Source of the DNA: Candidatus Streptomyces philanthi
Lineage (GTDB): Bacteria > Actinomycetota > Actinomycetes > Streptomycetales > Streptomycetaceae
Length of the DNA: 64,000 nt
NCBI GenBank assembly: GCA_018114805.1
Contig: CP073042.1
Coordinates: forward strand, 3,968,001-4,032,000
Reading direction: 5' to 3'
A program made the position numbers and the translations under genes. This document shows, one piece after another, positions 19,550 to 28,472 of the stretch. The notes under the pieces are model-generated. The model was not told where the DNA came from. It made no database searches and was given only the letters and a program-made list of their open reading frames with translations. Each line of letters starts with the position of its first letter. The first letter of the stretch is position 1.

Positions 19550-20018
19550 TCAGGCTGTGCCGGGGACCTTGCTCGTGGTCACGGCGATCCGGTTCCACGC
19601 GTTGATGGCGAAGATGACTTGATGGCGAAGATGACGCCGATGAGCTTGGCCAGCTCGGCCTCGTCGAAGTGCTCGGCGGCCCGCGCGTACACCTCGTCCG
19701 AGACGCCGTTCGGCAGCAGTGTGACGGCCTCGGTCAGCGCCAGCGCCGCCTGCTCCTTCTCGGAGAAAAAGGTGGGCGCCTCGTGCCAGGCGCTGACCAG
19801 ATTGACGCGCTCCTCGCTCTCACCGGCCTTGCGGGCGTCGGTGGTGTGCATGAGCAGGCAGTACGCGCAGTGGTTGATCTGCGAGGCGCGGATCTGGACC
19901 AGCTCGACGAGGGAGTGGTCAAGTCCCTCCTTGGCGGCCGCGGTCAGGTCGATCATGGCCTGGAAGACCTTGGGGCGGCCTTCGTGAAGTTCATGCGGGC
20001 GGTGTGTTCAGTGGTCAT
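19550..20018 (-). pseudogene. Carboxymuconolactone decarboxylase / AhpD-like peroxidase (disrupted)
   Basis: An all-helical AhpD-fold protein with the redox pair in SQINHCAYCLLMHT (CxxC plus His), typical of alkylhydroperoxidase-like CMD proteins. The N-terminus MTTEHTARMNFTKAA is cut off by a missing base near 19975. The C-terminus (NAWNRIAVTTSKVPGTA) is separated by a 17-bp tandem duplication that shifts the frame. Repaired length ~155 aa. It is divergent by 46 bp from the MocR-type regulator, its likely controller. Confidence 0.85.
19602..19635 (-). repeat. 17-bp perfect tandem duplication in AhpD-like gene
   Basis: ttgatggcgaagatgac occurs twice head to tail. Family alignment needs only one copy (VIFAIN...). 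Because 17 is not a multiple of 3 it breaks the frame. Confidence 0.9.
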
Positions 20019-20064
20019 ACCTCGACTCTAGGAGGCCTTTCGCGCGCACATATGGTTCATTGCC

Positions 20065-21690
20065 ATGGCGGAATCGTGGGGCAAAGTGACCGATGGGCTC
20101 GGTAGTGACCTCCATCTGGAATTGACCGGTCCGGGAGGTGTACGGGCCTCGTTGACGCGGGCCCTGCGGGAGGCGATCCGTACCGGACGGCTCGTGCCCG
20201 GCACCCGGCTGCCGGCCTACCGCACGCTCGCGGTGGACCTCGGCGTCGCCCGCAACACTGTCGCCGAGGCGTACGCCGAACTCGTCGCCGAGGGCTGGCT
20301 CACCGCCCGCCGGGGCGCCGGCACCCGGGTCGCGCCGGGCGCCGTGCCGCCACGGCCCGTCGCCCCGCGCGCACCGACCCGCCCGTCGCTGGCCGCCAGC
20401 CCCACCTTCGACCTGCACCCCGGCGCGCCCGACGCCTCCTCCTTCCCGCGCGCCGCCTGGCTCACCTCCTCGCGCCGGGCGCTGACCAACGCGCCCAGCT
20501 CGGCGTTCGGCGTCAACGACCCGCGCGGGCGCGTCGAGTTGCGCCGCGTCCTGACGGAGTACCTTGCCCGCGCCCGTGGTGTGCGGGCCGACCCCGAACG
20601 CATCGTGATCTGCTCGGGCTTCGCGCACGGCCTGCGGCTGTTGGCCGGGGTGCTGGTCGACGCCGTGCGGGGTGGGGGCCCGCCGCGCGAGCTACCGCCG
20701 CACGGCGGGTTCGGTGACGCGGGCCGGGCGGCGGCCTGGGGGCGGGGCGCGGACGCGGCGCCGGACGTGCTGACGGGCGGCGCGCGCGGGCGCGACGGCG
20801 GGCTGACGGTGGCCGTGGAGTCCTACGGCCTCGGCTTCCACCGTACGATCCTCGGCCGCGCCGGCATCCGTGGCGTGCCGCTGCCAGTGTACGAACACGG
20901 CGCGCGGGTGACGGGTTGGCGGCCGCCGACGCCCGCGCGGTGCTGCTGACGCCCGCGCACCAGTACCCGACCGGCGGCCCGCTGCACCCCGAGCGCCGGG
21001 CGGCCGTCATCGACTGGGCACACGCCACCGACGGATTGGTCATCGAGGACGACTACGACGGCGAGTTCCGCTACGACCGGCAACCCGTCGGGGCCGTGCA
21101 GGGGCTCGACCCGGCGCACGTGGTGTACGTCGGCTCGGTCAGCAAGAGCCTGTCCCCGGCGGTCCGCCTCGGCTGGCTGGTGCTCCCGGACGCGCTGGTG
21201 GACGCGGTGCTCGCGGCCAAGAGGGAGCGCGAGCTGTCGGTCAGCGTGCCCGACCAGCTCCTCCTCGCCGACCTCATAGAGTCGGGGGCATACTACCGGC
21301 ACGTACGGCGGATGCGGCAGCGCTACCGGCGCCGGCGCGACCAACTGGTCTCGCTGCTCGCCGAGCGCGCCCCGCACATCGCCGTCACCGGCATCGCGGC
21401 CGGCCTGCACGCGGTCCTCGAACTGCGGCCCGGCACGGAGCCGCACCATCGTGCAGGCCGCGGCGTGGCAGGGCCTGGCCGTGGACGGCCTGAGCCCCTA
21501 CCGCCACCCGGAGGCGCCGATGCCGCCCCAGGACGGCCTGGTGGTGGGGTACGGCACGCCACCGGAACACACGTTCGCGGGCGCCCTGGACGCGCTGTGC
21601 CGGGCCCTGGCACGCCGGGCTGAGGGGATGCCCCGCGTGCCAGGGCCCGGGCCGCGCCGCCCCGGATCCCCCGCCCCTATCCCTTGGTGA
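20065..21690 (+). pseudogene. MocR/PdxR-type GntR regulator with aminotransferase domain (two frameshifts)
   Basis: A PLP-binding transcription factor. The N-terminal GntR winged helix is clear (SLTRALREAIRTGRLVPG, LGVARNTVAEAYAELVAEGW), followed by a fold-type I aminotransferase domain: YGLGFHRTILGRAG, TPAHQYPTGG, VIEDDYDGEFRYD and the PLP lysine in YVGSVSKSLSP. Frameshifts lie near 20925 and 21445; repaired length is about 540 aa but the segment around 20650-20760 is shorter than usual. It is divergent from the AhpD-like gene and overlaps merR at its 3' end convergently. Confidence 0.87.
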
Positions 21691-22058
21691 CCGGCCCCGG
21701 CGGTCAGCGCCTCGCCCGCGCGGATGATCGAGCCGAGCATGGCGTGGGCGGCCCAGAGTTGCTCCATGGAACGGCCCATGCGCTCGCGTTCGTCCCGCAG
21801 GTCCTGGGCCATCTCCTCGCAGAGCGGTGCCAGGATGGCGCCCTCGTCGGCCATGCAGGGCAGCACCTCCCGGATCAGGTCGGTGTTCAGCCCGGCCGCG
21901 AGCAGGACCCGGCCCCGGCGCACGGTGGCCACGTCGGAGTCGTCGTACTCGCGGTAGCCGCTGGCCCGCCGCCGTGGCCGGAGCAACCCCTGCTGCTCGT
22001 AGTAGCGCAGGCTCCTGGTGCTGACGCCGGTGCGCTTCGCCAGCTCGCCGATGAACAT
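21677..22058 (-). CDS. MerR family transcriptional regulator
   Basis: N-terminal MerR helix-turn-helix: MFIGELAKRTGVSTRSLRYY, then EQQGLLRPRRRASGYREYDD, followed by a coiled-coil dimerisation helix (LRDERERMGRSMEQLWAAH). As printed, the frame misses its natural stop and reads on to 21498; a one-base change near 21700 would end it at ...VTKG-TAG (21677), giving ~125 aa, so that end is used. No effector-binding Cys cluster is visible. It is divergent from an SDR gene with a MerR-like operator between them. Confidence 0.8.
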
Positions 22059-22081
22059 GTGACCCCCGAACACGGACGTTT

Positions 22082-22105
22082 GACTTTGACATTGACGTCA
22101 AGGTC
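22082..22105. promoter_or_regulatory. MerR-type operator between merR and SDR gene
   Basis: GACTTTGAC-N6-GTCAAGGTC, 8 of 9 positions symmetric, lies 14 bp before the SDR start and 24 bp before the MerR start. TTGAC elements overlap it, as in MerR-controlled promoters. Confidence 0.65.
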
Positions 22106-22727
22106 TAGCTTAGCCGCCATGACAACGAACAGCGGTGCTCAGCAGCGCTCAACTGGCAATCCCCATAACTTGGTTGAGAAGCAGGACCTGGTTGGCAAGA
22201 GGGCCGTCGTGACCGGGGCCACCATCGGCATGGGCCGGGCCATCGTCCAGGCCCTGACCGATCGCGGCGCGGAGGTGGTGTTCACGGGGCACAGTGACGA
22301 GCGGCTGGCCGAGGCGCGGGCCGCGCTCGACACCCCGCTGGCCCACCCGGTGCGCTCCGACGCCACCGACGCCGCCGCCGTCGCGGCCCTCCGCGACCAG
22401 GTCGCCGACCGCCTCGGCGGCATCGACTACCTGTTCGTCAATCAGGGCATCGCCGAGTTCCAGACGCTGGAGGAGGTCACCGAGGAGTCGTGGGACCGCG
22501 TCTTCGACGTGAACACCAAGGGCGCCTTCTTCACCGTCCAGCGCCTGACGCCGCTGCTGGCCGAGGGCGGCTCGATTGTGTTCACCACCGTCTCCAACGA
22601 CCGGATCTTCCCCGGCCTCAGCGCCTACTCGGCGGCGAAGGAGGCCGTCACCGCCTTCTCGAAGGTGCTCGCCGTCGAGCTGCTGCCACGCGGGATACGC
22701 GTGAACGCGCTCGCCCCCGGCTTCATC

Positions 22728-22769
22728 CTCACTCCCACCATGGGCGCCCTCACTCCCACCATGGGCGCC
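22728..22769 (+). repeat. 21-bp perfect tandem duplication in SDR gene
   Basis: Units 22728-22748 and 22749-22769 are identical and encode LTPTMGA twice, right after the conserved PGFI motif. Confidence 0.9.
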
Positions 22770-22854
22770 GCCGAGCTGACCGACGAGCAGCGCGCGGAGT
22801 TTGTCGAACAGGGCAACGCGTCCACGCCGATGGGGCGCGGCGGCACCTCGCCGC

Positions 22855-22969
22855 TGGTCGCCAGGGCGAACCACTCGTCCGGATACGGCAATCGCGGCGT
22901 CAACTGTGCCTCTGCCAAACCCGAGTTGCCCTCGCTCCGCAGTAACGCGCCCCAACCAAGCAGTGCCAT
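22855..22969 (-). pseudogene. 5' stub of an unidentified gene, fused to the SDR tail
   Basis: On the minus strand an ATG at 22969 is preceded by a good ribosome site (GGAGG, 7-8 nt away) and encodes MALLGWGALLRSEGNSGL... for about 38 codons before running into reversed SDR sequence near 22855. The stub contains a TTA codon (GCG-TTA-CTG), a possible bldA dependence. Two convergent genes seem to have lost their 3' ends in one deletion. Product not recognised. Confidence 0.4.
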
Positions 22970-23094
22970 GTACGTCCTCCGTCGCTGACCAACAACCGTC
23001 GGTGGTCACTGCCCGGCCCACCACCTCGTACGCGATACGACCAGGGGCGCCTTGTCGGCAACGGGGAGCGTGCGGGGTGCGCTGCGCGCGCGGC

Positions 23095-23301
23095 TCAGAT
23101 GGGGAAGTCGCCCGCCTTGACGCCGTCGATGAAGGCTTCCCACGCCGGGGCGTCGAAGGACAGGATCGGGCCGTGGGGGTCCTTGCTGTCACGGACGGGG
23201 ACGACGCCGGGGAACCCGGGGGCTACCTCGATGCAGTCGCCGTTGCCGCCGCTGTAGCTGCTCTTGCGACATGTCGCCGCGCTGAGTTCGGGGGTTTTCA
23301 C
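23095..23301 (-). CDS. DUF397 protein (first module)
   Basis: A 68-aa protein with the standard DUF397 pattern: CRKSSYSGGNGDCIEVAPG, VPVRDSKDPHGPILSF and WEAFIDGVKAGDF. In Streptomyces such proteins are coded directly after DUF5753 helix-turn-helix regulators (WhiJ/AbaA-like clusters) and are thought to modulate them. The GTG start overlaps the expected end of the upstream regulator (GTGA), implying coupling. Confidence 0.92.
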   Translation of the reverse strand: MKTPELSAATCRKSSYSGGNGDCIEVAPGFPGVVPVRDSKDPHGPILSFDAPAWEAFIDGVKAGDFPI

Positions 23302-24131
23302 CTTGGTCGTACCTCTCCATCACGTCGCTGATCAGAGCGGCAGTCTCGCTGGCCGATAGCGATTCCGTACGCAGTAAATCGTATGTCCGCCCGGCGTTGC
23401 AGACGACCGTCGGGTCATGGACGAAGTGCCCGCTGTTGACTGATTCGGAGTACAGTACTCCGCGACCTTGCGGGAGAACGATCAGCGATAGTGACGCGGT
23501 GGGACGCGGGGTCTCCTTCCGCGTGGCGAGCAGCACTTGGATCACCATGTTCGCCGTGCGCTGGACGTTCAGCAGGTGGGCGCACTGATCACGCATGACG
23601 TCCGCCCCGCCCACGACGTTGTAGAGCGCACTCTCTTCGAGCACCACACGCAGCGGTGGGCCGTCGACCTCAAGGAAGCGTTCTTGTCGGCTTCAGTCGC
23701 GCCTGTACGCGATCTTCCACCTGCTCAGGGGGCAGGCCCTCGCGTGTGAACACCGCCCTCGCGTAGTCCGGCGTCTGTAGTAAGCCAGGCACCAACTGCG
23801 TCTGCCAAACGCGCAGACCGACCGCCCTCGCGTCCATCTCCGCACGTTTCTTGAACCAGTCCGGATGTGCGGGATGCGCGGCGTACCAATCCACCTTGCC
23901 CCACATCTCGACCAGCAGACCGTCCGCGACGAGCAGCTTGTCGAAGACCTTCACGTGTTCCAGGTTCGGGCGGCGCTTGCCTGCCTCGATGTGGGCGACC
24001 AGCGAGCGGTCTACGGGCAGAGACGCCGCTAACTGATCCTGGGTGAGCCCCGCCCTGATCCGGAGTTGCCGCACGAGTTCGCCGAAGAGTTCGGCCGATG
24101 TCGTACGTCCCGAAGGTGTCTTGTGCTTCAC
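23298..24131 (-). pseudogene. Helix-turn-helix regulator with DUF5753 (WhiJ/Scr1-like, frameshifted)
   Basis: N-terminal Xre-type HTH (QLRIRAGLTQDQLAASLPV, SLVAHIEAGKRRPNLEHV) followed by DUF5753 (LVPGLLQTPDYARAVF, then EESALYNVVGGADVMRDQ). A missing base near 23690 splits the gene at RLSRQERFLEVDG. Near the 3' end the frame again misses the TGA that overlaps the DUF397 start, so a second shift is likely; read literally it would run to 23189. A TTA codon at 23375-23377 (DLLRTES) suggests bldA-dependent translation. It forms a unit with DUF397 and is divergent from two small genes. Confidence 0.85.
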
Positions 24132-24283
24132 GCTCCATCACTTTCCGTCAGTGACAGGGTCGCCCCTGTCACGGCTGTGCCGGTAGTGCGCCACGTCGAT
24201 CACGAGGAACGATCGGCAGGGTACGGAGAGTAACGCCGTTGGAGCCGCGCAGTGACCGGTGGAAGGAAAACCATGCACACCAT

Positions 24284-24469
24284 ATGAGCCTCCGGGTGTA
24301 TTCTATGCGCCCCGGTGAAATGCCTCGCCCCGTAGGGGGTCGTACGGTCCGCGTCGACCCAACCACCGTGTCCCGCAGCGAGCTTGAGTCGCAGCACCGC
24401 GCCGACGCGTGGGGTGCCTGCCGTTGCCCGCGCCACCGGGACGCGGGCAACGGAGGTGAGGTCGCCTGA
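24284..24469 (+). CDS. Small unknown protein divergent from the DUF5753 regulator
   Basis: A 61-aa frame, MSLRVYSMRPGEMPRPVGG... ending CRCPRHRDAGNGGEVA. GGAAGGA lies upstream; a five-codon minimal frame ends in the overlap ATATGA at the start codon. It contains a CxCPRH motif, possibly metal-binding. It occupies the same position relative to its neighbour as the 47300 gene in the second module, but similarity is weak. Function unknown. Confidence 0.5.
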   Translation: MSLRVYSMRPGEMPRPVGGRTVRVDPTTVSRSELESQHRADAWGACRCPRHRDAGNGGEVA

Positions 24470-24486
24470 CGCGGCCCCTCGCGCTG

Positions 24487-24783
24487 GTGGGCGCGCACCG
24501 GGTCATCGTCAAGGGGCTTGCCCTGCGGTTCTTCCTGCGGGACGCCGACGCGTGGGAGCCGGTGACCGACGTCGACTTCCAACACGCCTACGAAATCTCG
24601 CTGTTCGACCCCGACGCGCTCGGCAAGGACGTGCTGTGCCCCAACGCGCGGCGGGTCGAGTACACCACCGACGAGGCGTGGTTCTGGTCGGACGGGGCGA
24701 GCGCCGCGGGGATGTGCACCTTCGACGACCGGGAGCCCGCGGAGTGCGCCGCGATGGCCCTGCTCGCGGGTGGCGCGTCGTGA
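24487..24783 (+). CDS. Unknown conserved protein, copy A of a two-copy family
   Basis: A 98-aa protein without a recognised domain: HRVIVKGLALRFFLRDADAW, DVDFQHAYEISLFDPDALGKD, then acidic segments with TTDEAWFWSDG and MCTFDDREPAEC. A clear paralogue lies at 47623 next to the second DUF397/DUF5753 pair (same HRVxVxGLALRFFLR and FDPDALGKDVLxPN blocks). Start is the GTG at 24487; the homologous region could begin a few codons earlier. Its stop overlaps a GTG (GTGA) that begins a truncated third gene, the arrangement seen intact in the second module. Confidence 0.6.
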   Translation: MGAHRVIVKGLALRFFLRDADAWEPVTDVDFQHAYEISLFDPDALGKDVLCPNARRVEYTTDEAWFWSDGASAAGMCTFDDREPAECAAMALLAGGAS

Positions 24784-24835
24784 CGCCGCGTGAGGCGCGG
24801 GTCGTACTCCGCGTACGGCGTCATCCTGCCAGCCC
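24780..24835 (+). pseudogene. 5' remnant of the third gene of the module
   Basis: GTG at 24780 overlaps the preceding TGA exactly as the intact 47941 gene does. The first codons (VTPREARVVLRVRRHPAS) parallel VTRPRQTWVHLLVWRLADPS of that gene, then the frame enters the convergent phzF-like gene. The rest is missing. Confidence 0.3.
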
Positions 24836-25736
24836 GACCGCCGCCCCCGTGGCGCGTACGCGCGGGTCGTCCGCGTGCAAGTCGACCTCCAGCAGGGAGG
24901 GGCGGCCCATGTCGTGGCCCTGGTGGAGGGTGAGCCTCGCCTCCGCCGGGACGAGGGACAGGGCGCGGGCGTACGCGCCGAAGGCCGCCGCGGCGGCGCC
25001 CGTCGCGGCGTCCTCCACCACGCCGCCGACCGGGAGCGGGTCGCGGACGTGGAAGACGGTCGGCGTCGCGCGCCACACCAGTTGCACGGTGGTCAGGTCG
25101 AGACGCCGCATGAGGCGCAGCAGTCGGTCGAAGTCGTAGTCCAGGTCGGCCAGTCGCTCACGGGTCGCGCTCGCGAGCACCAGGTGGCGCACGCCCGCGA
25201 AGGCGATGCGCGGCGGCAGGGTGGCGTCCAGTTCGTCGGCCCGCTAGCCGAGCGCCGCCAGGGCCTCCGCGATATCGACCGGGGCCGCGTCGTACACCTG
25301 GGGTTCGACGCTGGTGAGGGTGGCTTTCAGCACGCCGTTCTCCGCGCGGACGGTGACGGGTACGTGGCCCGCGGCCGTGTGGAAGTCGAAGTCACCCTCC
25401 CCGAGCCGCTCACCGAGCGCGACCGCCGTCGCCACGGTGGCGTGGCCGCAGAAGCCCACCTCCGCCTTGGGGCTGAAGAACCGCAGCGTGAACGAGCGGG
25501 CGCGGGCCGGGGGTGACGAAGGCGGATTCGGAGTAGCCGAGTTCGGCGGCGATCGTCACCATCTCGGTGTCGCTGAGGGAGGAGGCGTCCAGGACGACGC
25601 CGGCCCCGTTGCCGCCTGTGGGGGTGGTGGTGAAGGCGGCGTAGTGCAGCACGCCGGGGTTCGGGCGGCGGGCCGGTCCGGTCGTGGTGGTGGCCTGTGC
25701 CGGCGTCTGGGGCTGTGTACGCGTCGTGTTCGTCAT
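24821..25736 (-). pseudogene. PhzF family isomerase-like protein (frameshift + in-frame TAG)
   Basis: Diaminopimelate-epimerase-like fold; PhzF relatives isomerise small metabolites with a single acidic residue. Seen: LHYAAFTTTPTGGNGAGVVLD, ELGYSESAFV (the catalytic-type Glu), RSFTLRFFSPKAEVGFCGHATVA, and VVEDAATGAAAAAFGAY. A shift near 25508 and a TAG at 25244-25246 (LAALG-stop-RADELDATLPPRIAFAG; Trp is the usual residue, TGG to TAG) interrupt it. Otherwise it is full length, ~300 aa. Start 25736. Confidence 0.87.
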
Positions 25737-25814
25737 GGTCGGTGGTCCTCTCTGGTGGGTGTGTGGTGCGGTGTTTCCTGGGGTGGGTGGGTCATGTGGT
25801 GCGTGGCGAGCTGG

Positions 25815-27161
25815 TCAGTTGGCCCCTGGTGTGCGGGACGTGGCGTGGTGGTGGGTGGTCAGGGCGAGCAGGGCTCCGGTCGCGAAGGCCGTCGCGGCGA
25901 GGGCGGCCGACAGGCGCAGGCCCTCGGTGAAGTCGGAAGCGGCGGTGGCGAAGGTGCCGAACAGGGCGACTCCGACGGTGCGGCCGACCTGGCGGGAGAC
26001 GTTGAAGACGGCGGAGGCGACGCCGCGCCCGTGGCGGGCGCGGCGTCGATGATCACGGCGGTGGCGGCGATGGCCGTCAGCGTTTGGCCGAGACCGGTGG
26101 CGGCTAGGGCGAACAGCACCACTGGGTACGGGGTGTGGGGCCCGGCCGGGAGCCAGCCGAGGAAGCCGACCGCGCCCAGCACGAGGCCGGCGGCCATCGG
26201 TACGTACGGTCCGGTGCGCGCGGCGAGCCGGCCGAACAGCGGGGCGGCGACCAACCCCATGCACACCGACGGCAGCAGGGCGAGCCCCGTGGCCAGGGCG
26301 TTGAACCCGCGCTCCTGCTGGAAGTAGAGGGCGGTCAGGGCGGCGATGCCGAGGCCGAGCGCCGTGAGCACGAGCGGCGAGGTCCAGCCGCGTGTGCCGG
26401 CCTCGTTGAGGCAGCCGGCCAGCGCGACGAGGCCGACGATGCACAGAACCTGGCCGAGCGGGTCCGCCTTCGGCGCTCTGGGCCGTGGTGGGCCGGTGGG
26501 TGGGAGGTGGCTCAACGTGAGGGCCACCGCGAGGGCGGCGACGGCGAGGTTCAGCTAGAAGACCGCGCGCCAGCCGCCGCCGGCGACCAGCGACCCGCCG
26601 ACGACCGGTCCGGCGCCGAAGGCCACCGAGGCGCCCGCGCCCCAAACGGCGACGGCGCGGGCGCGCACCGCGCGGTCGGGATAGGTGACCTGGAGCAGGC
26701 CGAGGGGCGCGGGCACCAGCAGCGCGGCGCCCGCGCCCTGCGCCAGCCGGCCGGCGATCAGCGGTCCCGGAGAGTCGGCGAGGGCGCAGGCTAGTGAGGC
26801 GCCGGTGAAGACTGCGAGGCCAGCCAGGAACGTGCGGCGGTGGCCGACGCGGTCGGCGAGCGCGCCGCCGAGCAGCAACAGGCCGGCGAAGAGGGTGCTG
26901 TAGCCGTCGACGATCCACTGGAGGGCGCTGGTGCCGGCGCCGAGCGAGGCGCGGATGTCGGGGATGGCCACGCCCACCACGGTGACGTCGAGCATGACGA
27001 GGAAGTAGCCGAGGCTGAGCGCGAGCAACGGGGCCATGGCGAGCGCGGGGGCGGCGGGCGCGGGCGGGCGCCGGTGGCCCGTTCGGCCGCCGGGCCGGCC
27101 GTCGGCTCTCGGTGGGCGGCGGCGGCCGGTTGGTGGCGAGCGGCGAGGTGCGTTGCTCTCA
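25815..27161 (-). pseudogene. MFS drug-exporter-like transporter, DHA2-type (disrupted)
   Basis: A 12-14 helix major facilitator. Seen: LGYFLVMLDVTVVGVAIPDI, LQWIVDGYSTLFAGLLLLGGALADRVGHRR (motif A), RLAQGAGAALLVPAPLGLL (motif C-like region). An in-frame TAG at 26555-26557 follows GGGWRAVF and precedes LNLAV, where the family has Trp or Tyr. A frameshift near 26040 changes frame before FGTFATAASDF; the N-terminal frame before MAPLLALSLG is also uncertain (start 27161 or 27037). Divergent from an ArsR-type regulator, its likely repressor. Confidence 0.85.
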
Positions 27162-27226
27162 TGGAGAGATGATCGGAGCCAGACGCTTCGTCGCCCGTAA
27201 AAGTGTCGCCGTCGTACGCTGCCGCC

Positions 27227-28030
27227 ATGAGGGACGACGAGCCGCTCAAGCAACAGACCGACATCGCCCGCGCCGCCGCGCTGATCGCCGACCCGTCGCG
27301 GGCCCGGATGCTCAAGTGCCTGGCCGACGGCCGTCCGCTACCGGCCAGCGCGCTCGCTGGCGAGGCGGGGGGCAGCGCCGCCACCGCGAGCGTGCACCTG
27401 GCCAAGCTGGTCGAGGGCGGGTTCGTCACGGTCGAACCACGGAGCCGGCACCGCTACTACCGGCTGGCCGGCCCGGACGTCTCCGCCGCCCTGGAGGCCC
27501 TCGCGCTGATCGCGCCGCCGCTGCCCGTCACCTCCCTGAAGCAGAGCAACCGCGCCGGCGCCCTGCACCGCGCCCGCACCTGCTACGACCACCTCGCCGG
27601 GCAACTCGGCACCGACCTGATGGGCGCACTGCTCGACCGCGACGTACTGACCGGCTACGACGGCGTCCACCGCCCCGACGAGGCCGTGCGCGACCGCCCC
27701 GCCTCGTACGGCGGCGACATTCGCTACGAACTCACCGCCCACGGCCGGGCGTTCCTGCGCGAACTGGGCGTCGAGGTCGACCGGTTGCCGCCGCGCCGCC
27801 CCGCCGTGCGGTACTGCGTCGACTGGAGCGAGCACCGCCACCACCTGGGCGGCGGCCTCGGCGCGGCGCTGACGGCCCGACTCTTCGCCCTGGACTGGGT
27901 GCGCTGGGGCGCGACCCCGCGCGTGATCCAGGTGACCGAGGAGGGGACGGCGGGGTTGGCGCGGGTGTTCGGGGTGCGGTGCGGGTGGTATGGGGCGTGC
28001 GGCTGGTGCTCGCGCGCCGGTCGGGTATAA
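27227..28030 (+). CDS. ArsR-type winged-helix transcriptional regulator
   Basis: N-terminal ArsR winged helix: ARAAALIADPSRARMLKCLAD, LAGEAGGSAATASVHLAKLVEGGF (recognition helix), VEPRSRHRYYRLAG (wing), then a C-terminal ~130-residue domain with YDHLAGQLGTDLMGALLDRD and CVDWSEHRHHLGGGLGAALT, the layout of long ArsR proteins beside MFS genes. No typical Cys metal site. The final ~13 codons lie inside the 230-bp direct repeat, so the native C-terminus (probably near VFGVR) has been replaced or extended. Start ATG at 27227. Confidence 0.87.
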   Translation: MRDDEPLKQQTDIARAAALIADPSRARMLKCLADGRPLPASALAGEAGGSAATASVHLAKLVEGGFVTVEPRSRHRYYRLAGPDVSAALEALALIAPPLPVTSLKQSNRAGALHRARTCYDHLAGQLGTDLMGALLDRDVLTGYDGVHRPDEAVRDRPASYGGDIRYELTAHGRAFLRELGVEVDRLPPRRPAVRYCVDWSEHRHHLGGGLGAALTARLFALDWVRWGATPRVIQVTEEGTAGLARVFGVRCGWYGACGWCSRAGRV

Positions 28031-28031
28031 T
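28026..28031 (+). promoter_or_regulatory. Consensus -10 box in repeat copy 1
   Basis: Exact TATAAT, rare in this DNA, 55 bp upstream of AGGAGGTG. The identical box occurs at 29300-29305 in copy 2, where it would serve the methyltransferase. No good -35 hexamer is visible. Confidence 0.5.
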
Positions 28032-28085
28032 GGCGCGCTCCAGTGGTCACGCGCTCCAGCCGTGAACCGTCGAGCGAAAGAGGAG

Positions 28086-28151
28086 GTGAGCGCCATTACC
28101 GCAGTGTCAGGTCGGGTGCTCCCCCTCGTATGGGTGCGGTTCGTCACGTAG
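28086..28151 (+). CDS. 21-aa leader-like ORF, copy 1
   Basis: GTG start with a perfect AGGAGG overlapping it closely, product VSAITAVSGRVLPLVWVRFVT. Its TAG is immediately followed by the GTG of the next frame. An identical frame is present in copy 2 (29360-29425). Could be a translated leader or a fortuitous frame. Confidence 0.35.
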   Translation: MSAITAVSGRVLPLVWVRFVT

Positions 28152-28424
28152 GTGAACCCAGGGGCCCCGCAGGCGCCTCGAAAGGTTCCCGTGTCACACG
28201 TTTACGACGTACCCCGCCTCAGTCCCCGACGCACCCGGTTCCGGGCCCGTGCCCAGGCCCGGACCCGTACGCCCTCCCCACCTCACCTCCCGTCCCACCC
28301 GGCCGTGCGCTTCGAGGGTGCGTTCCATGGCGGCGAAGGTGAGGGCGCCGCCTGCCGCGCAGAACTCGCTGTAATCGTCACGGTGCTGTGTGCAGGCCGC
28401 GGCGGGGCGACGTGCCGACGTTGA
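28152..28424 (+). pseudogene. Duplicated, diverged 5' end of the methyltransferase reading frame
   Basis: The first 24 residues (MNPGAPQAPRKVPVSHVYDV + PRL) are identical to those of the downstream methyltransferase frame at 29426, after which the sequence diverges and ends without any domain. It looks like the left remnant of a segment duplication that accompanied arrival of the toxin-antitoxin pair. Confidence 0.5.
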
Positions 28425-28472
28425 GACGAGCCTGGGTGGCGCGGTGCAGCAAGTGCCTACTGTCCCGAATCC

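Larger units (their letters stand above)
22119..22988 (+). pseudogene. SDR family oxidoreductase, C-terminus replaced
   Basis: A Rossmann-fold short-chain dehydrogenase. Seen: TGATIGMGRAI (cofactor glycine motif), NQGIAEFQTL (NNAG-like), the catalytic Ser/Tyr/Lys in SAYSAAKEAVTAFSKVLA, and RVNALAPGFI. After MGRGGTS (~22850) homology stops: the usual last ~25 residues (AVFLASDDASFTTG-type) are absent and the frame runs through unrelated DNA to 22988. A 21-bp in-frame tandem duplication (22728-22769) adds LTPTMGA. The 3' end appears to have been lost in a deletion. Confidence 0.85.
27992..28221 (+). repeat. 230-bp perfect direct repeat, copy 1
   Basis: Identical over 230 bp to 29266-29495 (offset 1274 bp). 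It contains a TATAAT box, an AGGAGG-led 21-codon ORF and the first 24 codons of the following ORF. Similarity beyond the right edge continues weakly (to ~28275). It flanks the toxin-antitoxin pair on its 3' side. Confidence 0.97.

Noticed and set aside
21684..22118. N-terminal extension of the SDR gene across the merR region
   Set aside because: It would pass through the operator and antisense merR; the SDR-like sequence starts at MTTNSG (22119).
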